Below, one piece after another: positions 22,401 through 29,689 of a stretch of 64,000 nucleotides of DNA. Below the pieces are notes generated by a model. The model was not told the DNA's origin. It saw only the letters and a program-made list of their open reading frames with translations, and did not search any database. The stretch covers positions 134,115,490 to 134,179,489 of the forward strand of contig NC_133396.1 in NCBI RefSeq assembly GCF_047511655.1. The letters are read 5' to 3'. This DNA is from Castor canadensis. Taxonomy: Eukaryota > Chordata > Mammalia > Rodentia > Castoridae. A program made the translations under genes and the position numbers. Numbering within the stretch: position 1 is the stretch's first letter; every line of letters begins with the position of its first letter.

Positions 22401-25353
22401 TGTAGGAGAGAGAGAGAAATTTAATTCTTACTGATTTATAATAAATGTACATTTTCATTATTAGGATGTACGAAGTAGATCCAAAGTTGTTGACTGTATT
22501 TATAGTCTCTACAAACTCACAGCTCGTAAACATAAAATGAATATTGAAAGAATAGTCTGGAAACAAAAAAAGACTTCTTCTGTAGGGATTCCCTTTCTTC
22601 CAGAAACACCTATAAGAACCAGGATAGTTTCCAGGTAAGCAGTTAAGGGTACTCAATAATTTTGTGTCAACATTGGTTTGCTTGATAAATAATTATTAAT
22701 ACTTAGCAAGTGTTCTTTTTTGTTTTGTTGCTCTGTGCATGCTACCACCTGAGCCACACCCCCAGCCCTGTTTACTTTATGTCATTTTTCTCACATTTTT
22801 GTCCTATCTTTCTTGTCACATACCTGGGATAACAGGCCACACTCAACTTACTTTGGTTGAGATGGGATCTTTAGGCTGGTCTTAAATAGAGATCCTCTTG
22901 AACTCTGCCTCCTCAGTACCTGGGGTCATGTGTGAGACATCATGATCAGACAAGATAATGTTCTTAACAATGGAAAAATAGCATATAAACTAGAGTGGAA
23001 TGTTCAGTAAACCTAAAGGAGGCAATCTCAGTAGCTAATGAAGTAACTACTGTAGTTTTGGGAGTTTGGTAGTTACTCAACAATCACATTGGTTTATTTT
23101 TCCTTCTAGAGAAGTTCTTTGTGAGACCTTGCATTAGTATTGTGGGCTTCCATAACAAATTACCGAAAACTTGGTGACTTTAAGCACAGAAATTTATTTC
23201 CTCACAGTTCTGGAGGCCAGAAGTTCAAAATCAAGTGTTGATTGTCAGGGCCACACTCCCTTCAGAGGCTTCAGGTTACAGTCCTTCCTTGATTCTCTCA
23301 ACTTCTGTTTTCTCTTAAGTGGCCTTGTCTCATGCTTCTGTAACTCCTTTCTCTGCCTGCATTTCATATGGCCTTCTCCTTTCCCCTCCTTTGTGTCTCT
23401 TATAAGGAAGGATACTTGTCATTAAATTGAAGGCCAGCATGAGTAATTCAGGATGATGTTATCTCAAAATTCTTTATAACTGCAAAAAACATTTTTTACA
23501 AATAAGGTAGCATCCATAGGTTCTGGTTAAATCTTTTGGATCCATCATTTACCCTAGTGCAGACCTATAGAGATAATTGTGGTTTAATAAGTTTAAGACA
23601 TGTTACAAAAAGAGTTTCTGCTTTCTTGGTTAACCAGACAGTCCCTTCTATCCCTGTGAGAGAGTAGAAATTGTATAAAGCACTTCCAGGAACTGAAGCT
23701 ATGGTTGTACAATATGGAGCTCAAGAGAACAGCAACGAATAAACAAAATAGTGAACAAAGAAATAAAGATTGTGATAACTGCTAAGATAGAGAGTAACAT
23801 GGAGGTCCTGCAGATGGGGGCTGACTGGGAAATCACCTCTGATGGGAAATAATTAAACGGAGTCCTAAAGGAAGTGAGGTGAAGTAAAGTAAGAGTTGAG
23901 CAAAGAACAGAGGGAGGAGGAGTGTTGAATCCTGGTCTTTGTTTTGGATATGCCTGGAACACTTATGACATAAGAAGAAATTACAAATAAGCCATCAGAA
24001 TACCTGGTCTGTGGTTGAGCAGAACAAAGATGATGAATCAGAGTATCATTGGTTGTGGGACATAGGTAGCATTTAAGACCAGGAGATGAGTATGATTGTG
24101 GATTAGAATTTCACTATGTTCAGTTATTGAGAACTATTCTAGGAGCTGAAGCTGTGGTTATTGTACAATATTGGAGCTACATATTGTCCACTTAGCAATG
24201 GTGAGATATTTGGGTTTTTAACAGGAAAACATAAGAGGATGGAAATGTATATACTAGGAATTTATGTGAGAAGATGCATAAGCTCCCTCTGAATGATAGC
24301 ACTGTCTTAAGTGTGAGGTTATCAGTTCAACAACTGAGAAGCAGTTTAGAGGATGTGGAGAGACATTCAACAAGAGGAAAGCAATAAAATGGTGATCCTG
24401 GGGAGAAAAGGTACACATGAGGTGATTTTAAATGCTTGCTTTTGGTCTACAGCTGACAAAATAAAACGTCAGCCTGGTTGTGTAGTTCTCTTAGCAGTGT
24501 TCCTCTGTACAGGAATAAGCAAAGCCGATATTTTTATTCAATTTGGAGCTCAAATAGAATTTTCCAGATGAGTTTGATAAGAGAAAGAAATAGAGTTAAT
24601 AGAATTTTCTGAGGGTATTACATTGATGTACTAAGTTAGTGAAGGAGAGAAGTGAGAACAGTGTTCTGATGGACAGTGGGTACCTGTTGAGGTTAAATGA
24701 ATTTGTAGCTCAGTGTCATGGAAGAGTTGGTTCAGTGCCTGTGTTAGGGCAGAATGACATAGGTGAATGGGAAGTGGTAGTTGGAGAGTAGAAGTCTCAG
24801 ATTGAGATTTCAATGGTGATACACTTTCTGTTGGAGACAGTCTAGTATATGATCATGTGAGAAAGAATTTGTTGCAGAAGAACAGAAAGAGAAAGGGGAA
24901 AAGAATGACTTGGCTTTTTGGCCACATGGATGTTGACAATACTGAATGGTGAGAGAAGCTGAGAAAATGCAAAGCAGTAGGTTCACAAAAAAATAAGACA
25001 CCAGGAGTTTGGCAGATCATGAAAAAGTCGTGCTAGAAGTATAAACTTCAAAGAAGGCTGCATCAGTTTTTAGAAAACCATCTAAAAACTGGTAACAGGC
25101 AATGGTATCATGTTGTCCCATGTCTTTTAAGAGTATTGTGAGGGAAATGATGTTTTCAAGAATAGTCACATTTTAGTTAATACAAAATGTGAAGATAGTT
25201 CTTTTTAAGAGAAGAACTTTATTAATGTCAGATTTTTATTTTTAAAACAGACTTGAACCGGCTTGGGTTTTGAGAAGAGATAATATGGATGAAATCAGGA
25301 ATTCCCTGCAAGCAATTCAAATGTTGATGGATACACTTGGCATTCCTTATTAA
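1236..25353 (+). CDS. ASPM: ASPM, 3' portion (human exons 17-20, 22-28), 11 exons, open at 5' end
   Basis: ASPM (abnormal spindle microtubule assembly) is a spindle-pole and centrosome protein. It binds microtubule minus ends, works with katanin, and binds calmodulin through its IQ repeats; human loss causes primary microcephaly. Coding segments: 1236-1430, 8946-12917, 14608-14774, 16072-16168, 18386-18535, 19589-19780, 19955-20147, 20300-20454, 21196-21372, 22465-22634 and 25251-25353. All have AG/GT borders, and the phases join to give 5,571 nt, i.e. 1,856 residues plus TAA. The sequence is a long array of IQ motifs followed by a conserved non-IQ C-terminal domain (ARM/HEAT-like in the family) ending MDTLGIPY. 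The N-terminal ASH and calponin-homology domains lie upstream of the window. Compared with the human protein, about 261 residues at the end of the giant exon and the 70-residue exon 21 are missing. F13B follows on the same strand. Identity is very sure; the exon 18 end at 12917 is inferred from splice consensus and phase. Confidence 0.95.
1542..1868 (+). mobile_element. Tigger-type (TcMar) DNA transposon remnant
   Basis: It begins 'cagttgttcattgatacc' and has 'ggaccctttgcagatacc' and 'gaatattgtcgatctg', the hallmarks of the MER44/Tigger7-like group. A second copy is at 8190-8526. The exact subfamily is from memory. Confidence 0.65.
2715..3057 (-). mobile_element. Dimeric rodent SINE (ID-like plus B1-like)
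   Basis: Read on the minus strand it has a B1-like half, a linker, then a tRNA/ID-like half with 'tggctcaagcagtcgag' and 'gagttcaaaccccagca'. An A-rich tail is represented by tttatttatttattt at its left edge. Confidence 0.85.
3990..4011. repeat. (TG)n microsatellite
   Basis: About eleven GT units. Confidence 0.9.
5991..6095 (-). mobile_element. ID-like SINE half
   Basis: The reverse strand reads as a tRNA-derived ID-like unit ('gagctcaatgacag...catgtgtgaggccctgggtaag') with a T-rich left edge. Confidence 0.6.
6594..6700 (-). mobile_element. ID-like SINE half
   Basis: A poly-T edge is followed by 'ggcggtgctggggtttggactt...gcttgagccacacctcctgctct', the reverse complement of the tRNA-like half of the local SINE. 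Confidence 0.8.
6701..7904 (+). other. ASPM intron 17, mostly featureless
   Basis: No exon, RNA gene or clear repeat was recognised here; the sequence is AT-rich with scattered old-L1-like character near its left side. Confidence 0.4.
7905..8125 (-). mobile_element. L1 3'-end fragment with poly-C tract
   Basis: It resembles the reversed L1 3' UTR seen at 33.8-33.95 kb ('ctctaattttgttgaagagagagtataagcaataatagg'). It contains a C-rich run at 7971-7984 and a pyrimidine-rich stretch to about 8035. Confidence 0.7.
8190..8526 (+). mobile_element. Tigger-type DNA transposon remnant, both ends present
   Basis: The left end 'acaatcatcccttgg' and right end 'agagggccaactat' look like terminal inverted repeats. 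The interior shares 'aatgacaagaaaaaa' and other blocks with the copy at 1542-1868. Confidence 0.65.
8527..8945 (+). other. End of ASPM intron 17
   Basis: No separate feature is seen; the T-rich acceptor tract leads to AG at 8944-8945. Confidence 0.5.
8946..12917 (+). CDS. ASPM: ASPM giant exon 18 (IQ-repeat exon), shortened at its 3' end
   Basis: The exon opens after the acceptor cttacctttcttag with [12 protein letters not shown], 81 bp before the first ATG, which is an internal methionine and not a start. It is 3,972 bp (1,324 codons) with no stop, made of repeated units of the form AAxxIQxxYRxxxxRxxY, roughly fifty by eye and not formally counted. The open frame continues to TAA at 12999-13001. 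Human exon 18 is, from memory, 4,755 bp and runs about 780 bp further. The sequence AAG|GTAAGA at 12915-12923 is a near-perfect donor in phase 0 and matches the phase-0 start of exon 19, so I place the exon end at 12917. The last repeat before the donor is eroded: IESSDRGFK, where human has IQSYYRGFK. Confidence 0.88.
12918..13240 (+). pseudogene. ASPM: Relic of the ancestral 3' part of ASPM exon 18
   Basis: Beyond the inferred donor the DNA still aligns piecewise to the human exon 18 tail: an IQ-type stretch ([13 protein letters not shown]), then LAVQKS near 13018-13035, AFRGLKFR near 13050-13080, IVNxSAL near 13108-13130 (the x is a TAA), a QSGDYDKKW segment near 13160, and an ACAGGAAGCAG match near 13207. 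It is broken by deletions, frameshifts and stops at 12999 (TAA) and other places. No further similarity is visible before exon 19 at 14608, so the remainder of the human tail is deleted or unrecognisable. Confidence 0.8.
13670..13845 (+). mobile_element. MER5A-like hAT relic
   Basis: The blocks 'tggagtcatctggaatc', 'tgctaatacttggctcccacc' and 'gatttagttggtgtgggg' follow the MER5A order and orientation. Confidence 0.65.
13965..14130 (+). repeat. MIR relic
   Basis: The MIR 3' core is present: 'tgccacttactaatctgtgtga', 'ttatttcatttctctgtgcc', 'tttcctcaccagtaaat'. Confidence 0.65.
14608..14774 (+). CDS. ASPM: ASPM exon 19
   Basis: The exon is 167 bp with acceptor tttttaatag and donor CATG|gtaatg. 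It starts in phase 0 with [16 protein letters not shown] and leaves two bases of a tryptophan codon for exon 20. It contains an IQ motif ([16 protein letters not shown]). Confidence 0.93.
15085..15275 (-). mobile_element. Dimeric rodent SINE
   Basis: An ID-like half ('ttgctagtcaagtgctctgccactgagttat') precedes a B1-like half ('gcccaggctggccttgaac') in the minus orientation. Confidence 0.75.
15276..16071 (+). other. ASPM intron 19, nothing recognised
   Basis: AT-rich intronic sequence with no exon or clear repeat before the acceptor at 16070-16071. Confidence 0.4.
16072..16168 (+). CDS. ASPM: ASPM exon 20
   Basis: The exon is 97 bp with acceptor taactaccttttag and donor CAA|gtaagt. It reads [20 protein letters not shown] and ends in phase 0 at MIQ. 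This is the phase needed to join directly to the exon at 18386, bypassing the dead exon 21. Confidence 0.93.
17185..17385 (+). pseudogene. ASPM: Fossil of ASPM exon 21 (lost IQ exon)
   Basis: In the former ASPM frame this 201-bp stretch reads [34 protein letters not shown], and then, after a TAA at 17329-17331, [18 protein letters not shown]. It matches the human exon 21 protein nearly throughout but has a 9-bp in-frame deletion (three codons after HY). The acceptor position reads ttttccttaccg instead of ending in AG. A donor-like ATA|gtaata remains. Both flanking exon ends are phase 0, so skipping keeps the frame. Confidence 0.88.
17386..18385 (+). other. ASPM intron after the exon 21 fossil, nothing recognised
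   Basis: No exon-like or repeat-like segment was identified up to the exon 22 acceptor. Confidence 0.4.
18386..18535 (+). CDS. ASPM: ASPM exon 22
   Basis: The exon is 150 bp (50 codons), phase 0 to phase 0, with acceptor tatccctgcttag and donor CAG|gttagc. It encodes [20 protein letters not shown] and ends VICIQ. The first residue aligns with F of human FLEQ. Confidence 0.93.
19070..19290 (+). mobile_element. Dimeric rodent SINE
   Basis: Plus orientation: 'ctggtggcacatgtgtttgtaatcctag', A-rich linker, then 'gggcttggtgtatgacttaagcactagag...gagttcaagccccagtact' and an (AAT)n tail. Confidence 0.85.
19589..19780 (+). CDS. ASPM: ASPM exon 23
   Basis: The exon is 192 bp, phase 0 to phase 0, with acceptor tttaaacag and donor CAG|gtaagt. 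It encodes [12 protein letters not shown], then the last IQ-type motifs ([14 protein letters not shown]). Confidence 0.93.
19955..20147 (+). CDS. ASPM: ASPM exon 24
   Basis: The exon is 193 bp, from [16 protein letters not shown] to EALKHL, leaving one base (G) for the glutamate codon completed by exon 25. The donor is CTGG|gtcggt, which has poor agreement at +3 to +5; the position is fixed by homology and phase. This starts the conserved C-terminal domain. Confidence 0.9.
20300..20454 (+). CDS. ASPM: ASPM exon 25
   Basis: The exon is 155 bp, preceded by a long poly-T tract and the acceptor cccctttcag, with donor AAG|gtagta. It encodes [20 protein letters not shown] through VLLHVAK, part of the non-IQ, probably helical-repeat C-terminus. 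Confidence 0.93.
20598..20684 (-). mobile_element. ID-like SINE fragment
   Basis: T-rich edge, then 'ggcagcactggagttgaact...ccacttgagccactcctccagccct', the minus-strand tRNA-like half. Confidence 0.75.
21196..21372 (+). CDS. ASPM: ASPM exon 26
   Basis: The exon is 177 bp (59 codons), phase 0, with acceptor cttttcaag and donor TCT|gtaagt. It encodes [20 protein letters not shown] to LLKTTNQAS and matches the human exon length as I recall it. Confidence 0.93.
21563..21890 (+). mobile_element. Dimeric SINE followed by an extra ID-like unit
   Basis: The first unit (21563-21790) is the B1-like plus ID-like dimer. A second ID-like unit follows directly from about 21798 ('gtgtgtggctcagttgtagagcactagcc'). 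Confidence 0.8.
22465..22634 (+). CDS. ASPM: ASPM exon 27
   Basis: The exon is 170 bp with acceptor tcattattag and donor CCAG|gtaagc. It encodes [20 protein letters not shown] to RTRIVS and ends two bases into an arginine codon completed by exon 28. Confidence 0.93.
22717..22955 (-). mobile_element. Dimeric rodent SINE, minus strand
   Basis: 'gctaccacctgagccacacccccagccctg', then B1-like 'gagatgggatctttaggctgg', in the minus orientation. Confidence 0.75.
23131..23510 (+). repeat. Ancient eutherian interspersed repeat
   Basis: It carries the common old-repeat phrases 'gggcttccataacaaattacc', 'cacagaaatttatttcctcac' and 'agttctggaggccagaagttc'. I cannot name the family with confidence. Confidence 0.5.
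23511..25250 (+). other. ASPM intron 27
   Basis: Parts at 23660-24900 resemble an old LINE (L2/CR1-like wording such as 'ggagctcaagagaacagcaa...aataaacaaaatagtgaac'), but the match is too decayed to bound. No coding exon is seen. Confidence 0.35.
25251..25353 (+). CDS. ASPM: ASPM exon 28 (terminal coding exon)
   Basis: The acceptor is tttttaaaacag. The exon encodes [20 protein letters not shown] and ends at [11 protein letters not shown] (stop 25351-25353), the conserved C-terminus of vertebrate ASPM. Confidence 0.94.
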
Positions 25354-25492
25354 TAAGTGTAAACATTTTCAGTGTGGACAGTCTAAACAAATATTACAGC
25401 TGATCATGAATATATGAAGTATTTTTTGCTTTCAGTGTACAGCTTTTAAAATCTGCCTTTGTATTTAAAATAAAAATGTATATAAGTAACTA
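25354..25492 (+). terminator. ASPM: ASPM 3' UTR with poly(A) signal
   Basis: An AATAAA hexamer at 25469-25474, 116 bp past the stop, is followed by AT-rich sequence. Cleavage just after about 25490 would give a short 3' UTR. Longer forms cannot be excluded, since other AATAAA hexamers occur downstream (for example near 26274). Confidence 0.65.
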
Positions 25493-27250
25493 AACAGTTT
25501 TTTAAATTTTTCATTATTTTTTATTTAATAGCATTATGCATGTTACAAACCAGTGTGTCATAAGATTACAATACTGTTAATTCATATCTATTATCTCAAA
25601 GTATTAGTTTGAAGGTAATTCTATTCCTAATGGGAAAACAGTATGTTATTACCCCTGTTTTAACCCCTGTTTTATACATAAATTGGGGTACTTTAAAAAA
25701 AAATGTTGAAAATTGAAGTTTCTGTCTACCCTCTTATTGACAAAAATATAAAAGAATCCCACAAGTGCCTATATACAGCATCTTCATTTATATGGTGAAA
25801 GCATCCAGCTGGTTAAATGAACTTCTCAATGGAGATTTGCAGGAATACCGCCTGCCACGTATATACCACAAAGTCTTCACGTCGAGCTGACTGGAGTTAT
25901 AATTTGAGGTGGAAGACCATAGTACTGCTTAGAATGGAAACATGTCTGTCTTGAAAACAATTCAATTTTCAGAGTTATGTTTTCTATAGCTAAAGCTATC
26001 ACCACCGTTACCACTATCTTGTGTGGTTCTGGGACCACAGACTAACTCTGGTAGCCATTTGATACCCGATGGGTTTCCGAAGTTCCTGTATGGATACCAC
26101 AAAATTTTTTAACTGTTTGAAATGAACAAGTAATAGCTAGAAATAAAAAGACTATTCATATATAAATTGGATAGGACATCTTAAGAATTAAACCTAATTA
26201 ATCTGAAATATTTTACTTATAATTTGGTTAGGATAAATAATATATTGATGTGTTACATTTTTTTATTTTGCCAATAAAGTATATTAGGTGCTTTTACTAC
26301 TAAGTGTTTTCTAAATGCTATATTTTTTGCTGGCTTTCCCATTGCTTTGTTTTTATTCTTCATTTAACAGAATGTTAGTATAAATAAATCTGTTTACTTT
26401 GCCAAATTACACTGCTAAGATTTAATTGGCTAGATAAAAATACTACTGATAATAATTCTAAGATGGACATAACCAACTAGTAGTTGCATAAGAAATATTT
26501 ACATGAAGTTATACATGCAAGAAAATGATGTCCAGATGTTAAAATAGTTATTTTCTTGTTAATCTCAGACTAAAAAGTTTTAATGGACTTCGAACTCACA
26601 CCTTTCCTCCCTTGGCCAAGCTGTACTAATTATACTAAAACTAGGCATTAACATCAGTCTTACCAGGGACTCCCTTTTCCTATTCCCAGGAAGGTAAAGA
26701 ATTACAGGGCTTTTCTGATGCTGCTCATATGGGACTGCATAGACAGCCCTAATATTATTTACATAGAATGAAATTGTGTTTCATTCTGAAATTCCCTTGA
26801 GGTTGTACATGGTCAAACTTAATGATAAGTGTATTGTGTTTCCTGCTCTTATATCAATCACCCTTATTCTTATACAGAAGTACAGTTTCCTCTTCACCTA
26901 GATAAGGTGGCACTTCAGTGAAGCCCAGGACTGAGGAAAGCTGCTTTGAGAAAACAGGCACACACCCTTGTAGCAGGCCCACCACCTGCGGACCTGTCTG
27001 CAGACCTAGAAATAGCTCCATGACCTGGCTCCAGCTCCACTTGACCAAGGTCCCAGAGGCAGTCATATGGTAGTCCCACATACCTAGGTGGCCAAGAGCA
27101 GAAAGTAATAACTGGTCTTTGAAAAGTGGAAGAGACAATAACTCCTTCAAATGCATAGACACCAGAGCAAAGCTATGAAGATCCCAAATATTCAGGCATA
27201 GATTCCACTAGCTAAGCCTAAAGAAATGGGTATCCATGTACTGCATGACA
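25493..27250. other. ASPM-F13B intergenic, proximal part
   Basis: AT-rich DNA with no gene, RNA or confidently named repeat. Short open frames here lack homology and splice context. Confidence 0.4.
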
Positions 27251-28400
27251 AAATAATTGCCTCAAAGAAAGCGATTTACAAAATGAAAGGTTCGGTAAGT
27301 AAACCCAAACCATTTAACAAAATTCTGAAACTGAAGAAAAAATGATTGAACTGAATTATTCAATAGCACTTTTAAGAGTAGACTGGAGTCCAATGGAAGA
27401 AAGACTCAGGGACCTGAAAGCCATTTGATATTAGCAGTCAGAAGATCACTAACAACTAAAGGAATGGAGGAGAGGAAGTGGAGGGAAGGAAAGGCAAGGC
27501 TGTGGAACTTATGGATCACCATCAAGTGAACTGATGTGTGTATTACAGGAATTTTAGAAGGAGAACTGAGAGGGACAAAAGATTATTTTAGGAAATGATG
27601 ACTGAAAACTTCCTAAACACATTGAACCCAAAGATTTTGTCTGCAATAAATTAAGCTGTGTAAAATCAAGACAAATAGTTTTGAGAGCAAAGAGAAAGTG
27701 ACATCACATAAAAGGGAGTTACCCCTAAAGTTATCAGATGATTTCTCAGTAGAAAACTTGTAGTACAGAAGACAATGGTGTGATATATTGAAGTACTGGA
27801 AGAAAAAGTGTATATATTTGCCAGACAAATTATCTTTTAAACATGAAGAAATTAAGACTTTTCAAAGAAAACAAAAAACCAAAATGAGGTTCATCACCAC
27901 AAGATCTGACTTGTAAGAAACTCTAAAGTGGGCCGTGCACCAATAGCTGACACCTGTAATTCTAATTACTTGAGAGGCTGAAATAGAGAGGATCACAGTT
28001 TGAGGTCAGACTGAGCAAGTAGTTAATGAGCCCCCAATTCCAAAGTAACCAGAAAAAAATGAACTGCAGGTATGGCTCAAGTAAAGTACCTACTTTGCAA
28101 GGCAAAGTGCTGACTTCAAACCCCTGTCCCAATCCCCGTTCCCCCCAAAAATACTGAAGTGAAGTCTTCAAGTTGAAACAAAAAGATACTAAACATGAGA
28201 GTATAAATTTCACTGCTAAAGTAATTATAAACTCAGAATATTGTCATGTTTTAATGGTGGTGTAAATTGTTTTAATACTAGTAAAAAATCAAAAGCTTGT
28301 AAGAATTGCTGTAATGACAAATACTTGTTAATGGCAAAACATAATAGAAAAAAATAAAATCTGACACTAGTTACATAACATGTGGATGTGGAATAATTTT
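27251..28400 (+). mobile_element. Old L1 ORF1-region fragment interrupted by a SINE
   Basis: 'aagttatcagatgatttctcagtagaaaacttgtagtacagaagacaatggtgtgatat' and similar wording mark an old L1 ORF1/ORF1-end segment on the plus strand, split by the SINE at 27929-28148. Confidence 0.6.
27929..28148 (+). mobile_element. Dimeric rodent SINE
   Basis: B1-like half 'caatagctgacacctgtaattctaatt', then 'gcaggtatggctcaagtaaagtacctac...acttcaaacccctgt'. Confidence 0.8.
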
Positions 28401-28429
28401 CTACATTTTTCTTTGTTCCTAGTTCCTGA

Positions 28430-29110
28430 CATAGGGCCCTAAAACCCTTGTAATATCTTGACTGGTGGGGTGCTAGGAACATTTTTTCTATTAAAATTTG
28501 GTCTTTGACTATAGAGTATGGTGCAAATCTCCTAAATCCTAGACATTTCCTGGAGGATAGCATCCTTTGCTCTAATGAGGTGAGCTCCTAGATAGTTCCT
28601 GAATAAGGGGTAGGTACCAGAAAACTTGGGGCTTTTAGGCCCACCCCTCGTCCTCTAGAGAGGAGAGTACTAAAGATTGAGTTAATAATTTATCATGCCT
28701 CTGTGATAAGCGCTTCATGAAAACCCCTAAAGTATAAGGTTCGGGGAGCTTCTAGGTTGTTGAACACATTCATGTGCCAGAAGACTGCTGATGCAATTCA
28801 ATTCCACAAGGACAGAAGATCTTGTGCTCAGGACCCTTTTAGATGTTTCTCTATGTATATATTTATCTAGATGTTTATCTGTATCCTCCATGTCCTTTAT
28901 AATAAGCTGATAAACATAAGTTGCCAGTTTCCTCGAGTTCTGTGAACATTTCTAGCAAACTATTAAACCTGGGGAGGGAGGTATAGAACCCCTAGTTTGT
29001 AGCCAAGTTAGACAGAAGTATGGATAACATGGGGACCCACACTTGTGATTAGCATCTGAAGTGGGTGGGTATCTTTTGGGACTGAGCCCTTAACCTGTAG
29101 TGTTTTATTT
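28430..29110 (+). repeat. Ancient eutherian repeat, possibly LTR-derived
   Basis: It has wording widespread in mammals: 'cctttataataagctgataaacataagt', 'gagttctgtgaacatttctagcaaactatt', 'gggactgagcccttaacctgt'. The family is not named with confidence. Confidence 0.45.
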
Positions 29111-29570
29111 CATAGGGAAGACAGTATTTTGCTTTTGAGGGAGGAAGGGTGGCGCAGGAAGGATTTAAAGTATAAAGTACCTTTATGTGTTTGAAGTTAT
29201 TAGTTTAAAAAACTGCTATTATCATAAAATGTTTGCAAAATGCACCATAGTAACCATATACAACAACATCAATATAGTAGATACACAGAAAATAAGGAAT
29301 AAAAGGGAGATCCAAAATTGTGGCTAGGGTGGGGAATCAGTAATCCTAACTCCATGACCTCAGAAATGTCCTTGAGATGTTGGAGCTACACTTTGGTACT
29401 TGTGATTGCTCTTAGTCAAAATAATAACCGTCATAACATTAGGTGCAGATAAAATCAAAGACTGACCCTTAAATTAGCCTTTAATCCTACCTAATAGTTC
29501 CGAAAATTCCACACAGCACAGCCAGCAAGGCGTGTCTGGCCTCCGGCCCTGGGGAAAAAGAGCCCTGCCC

Positions 29571-29573
<3 letters not shown>

Positions 29574-29641
<68 letters not shown>
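29574..29641. repeat. (TC)n microsatellite
   Basis: About 34 perfect TC units over 68 bp. The translated arginine-glutamate repeats seen on the other strand are an artefact of this tract. Confidence 0.97.
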
Positions 29642-29643
<2 letters not shown>

Positions 29644-29689
29644 CCTTCTTCCAACAAGCAGAAGACAGAGCATCAATCAGAATCAAACT

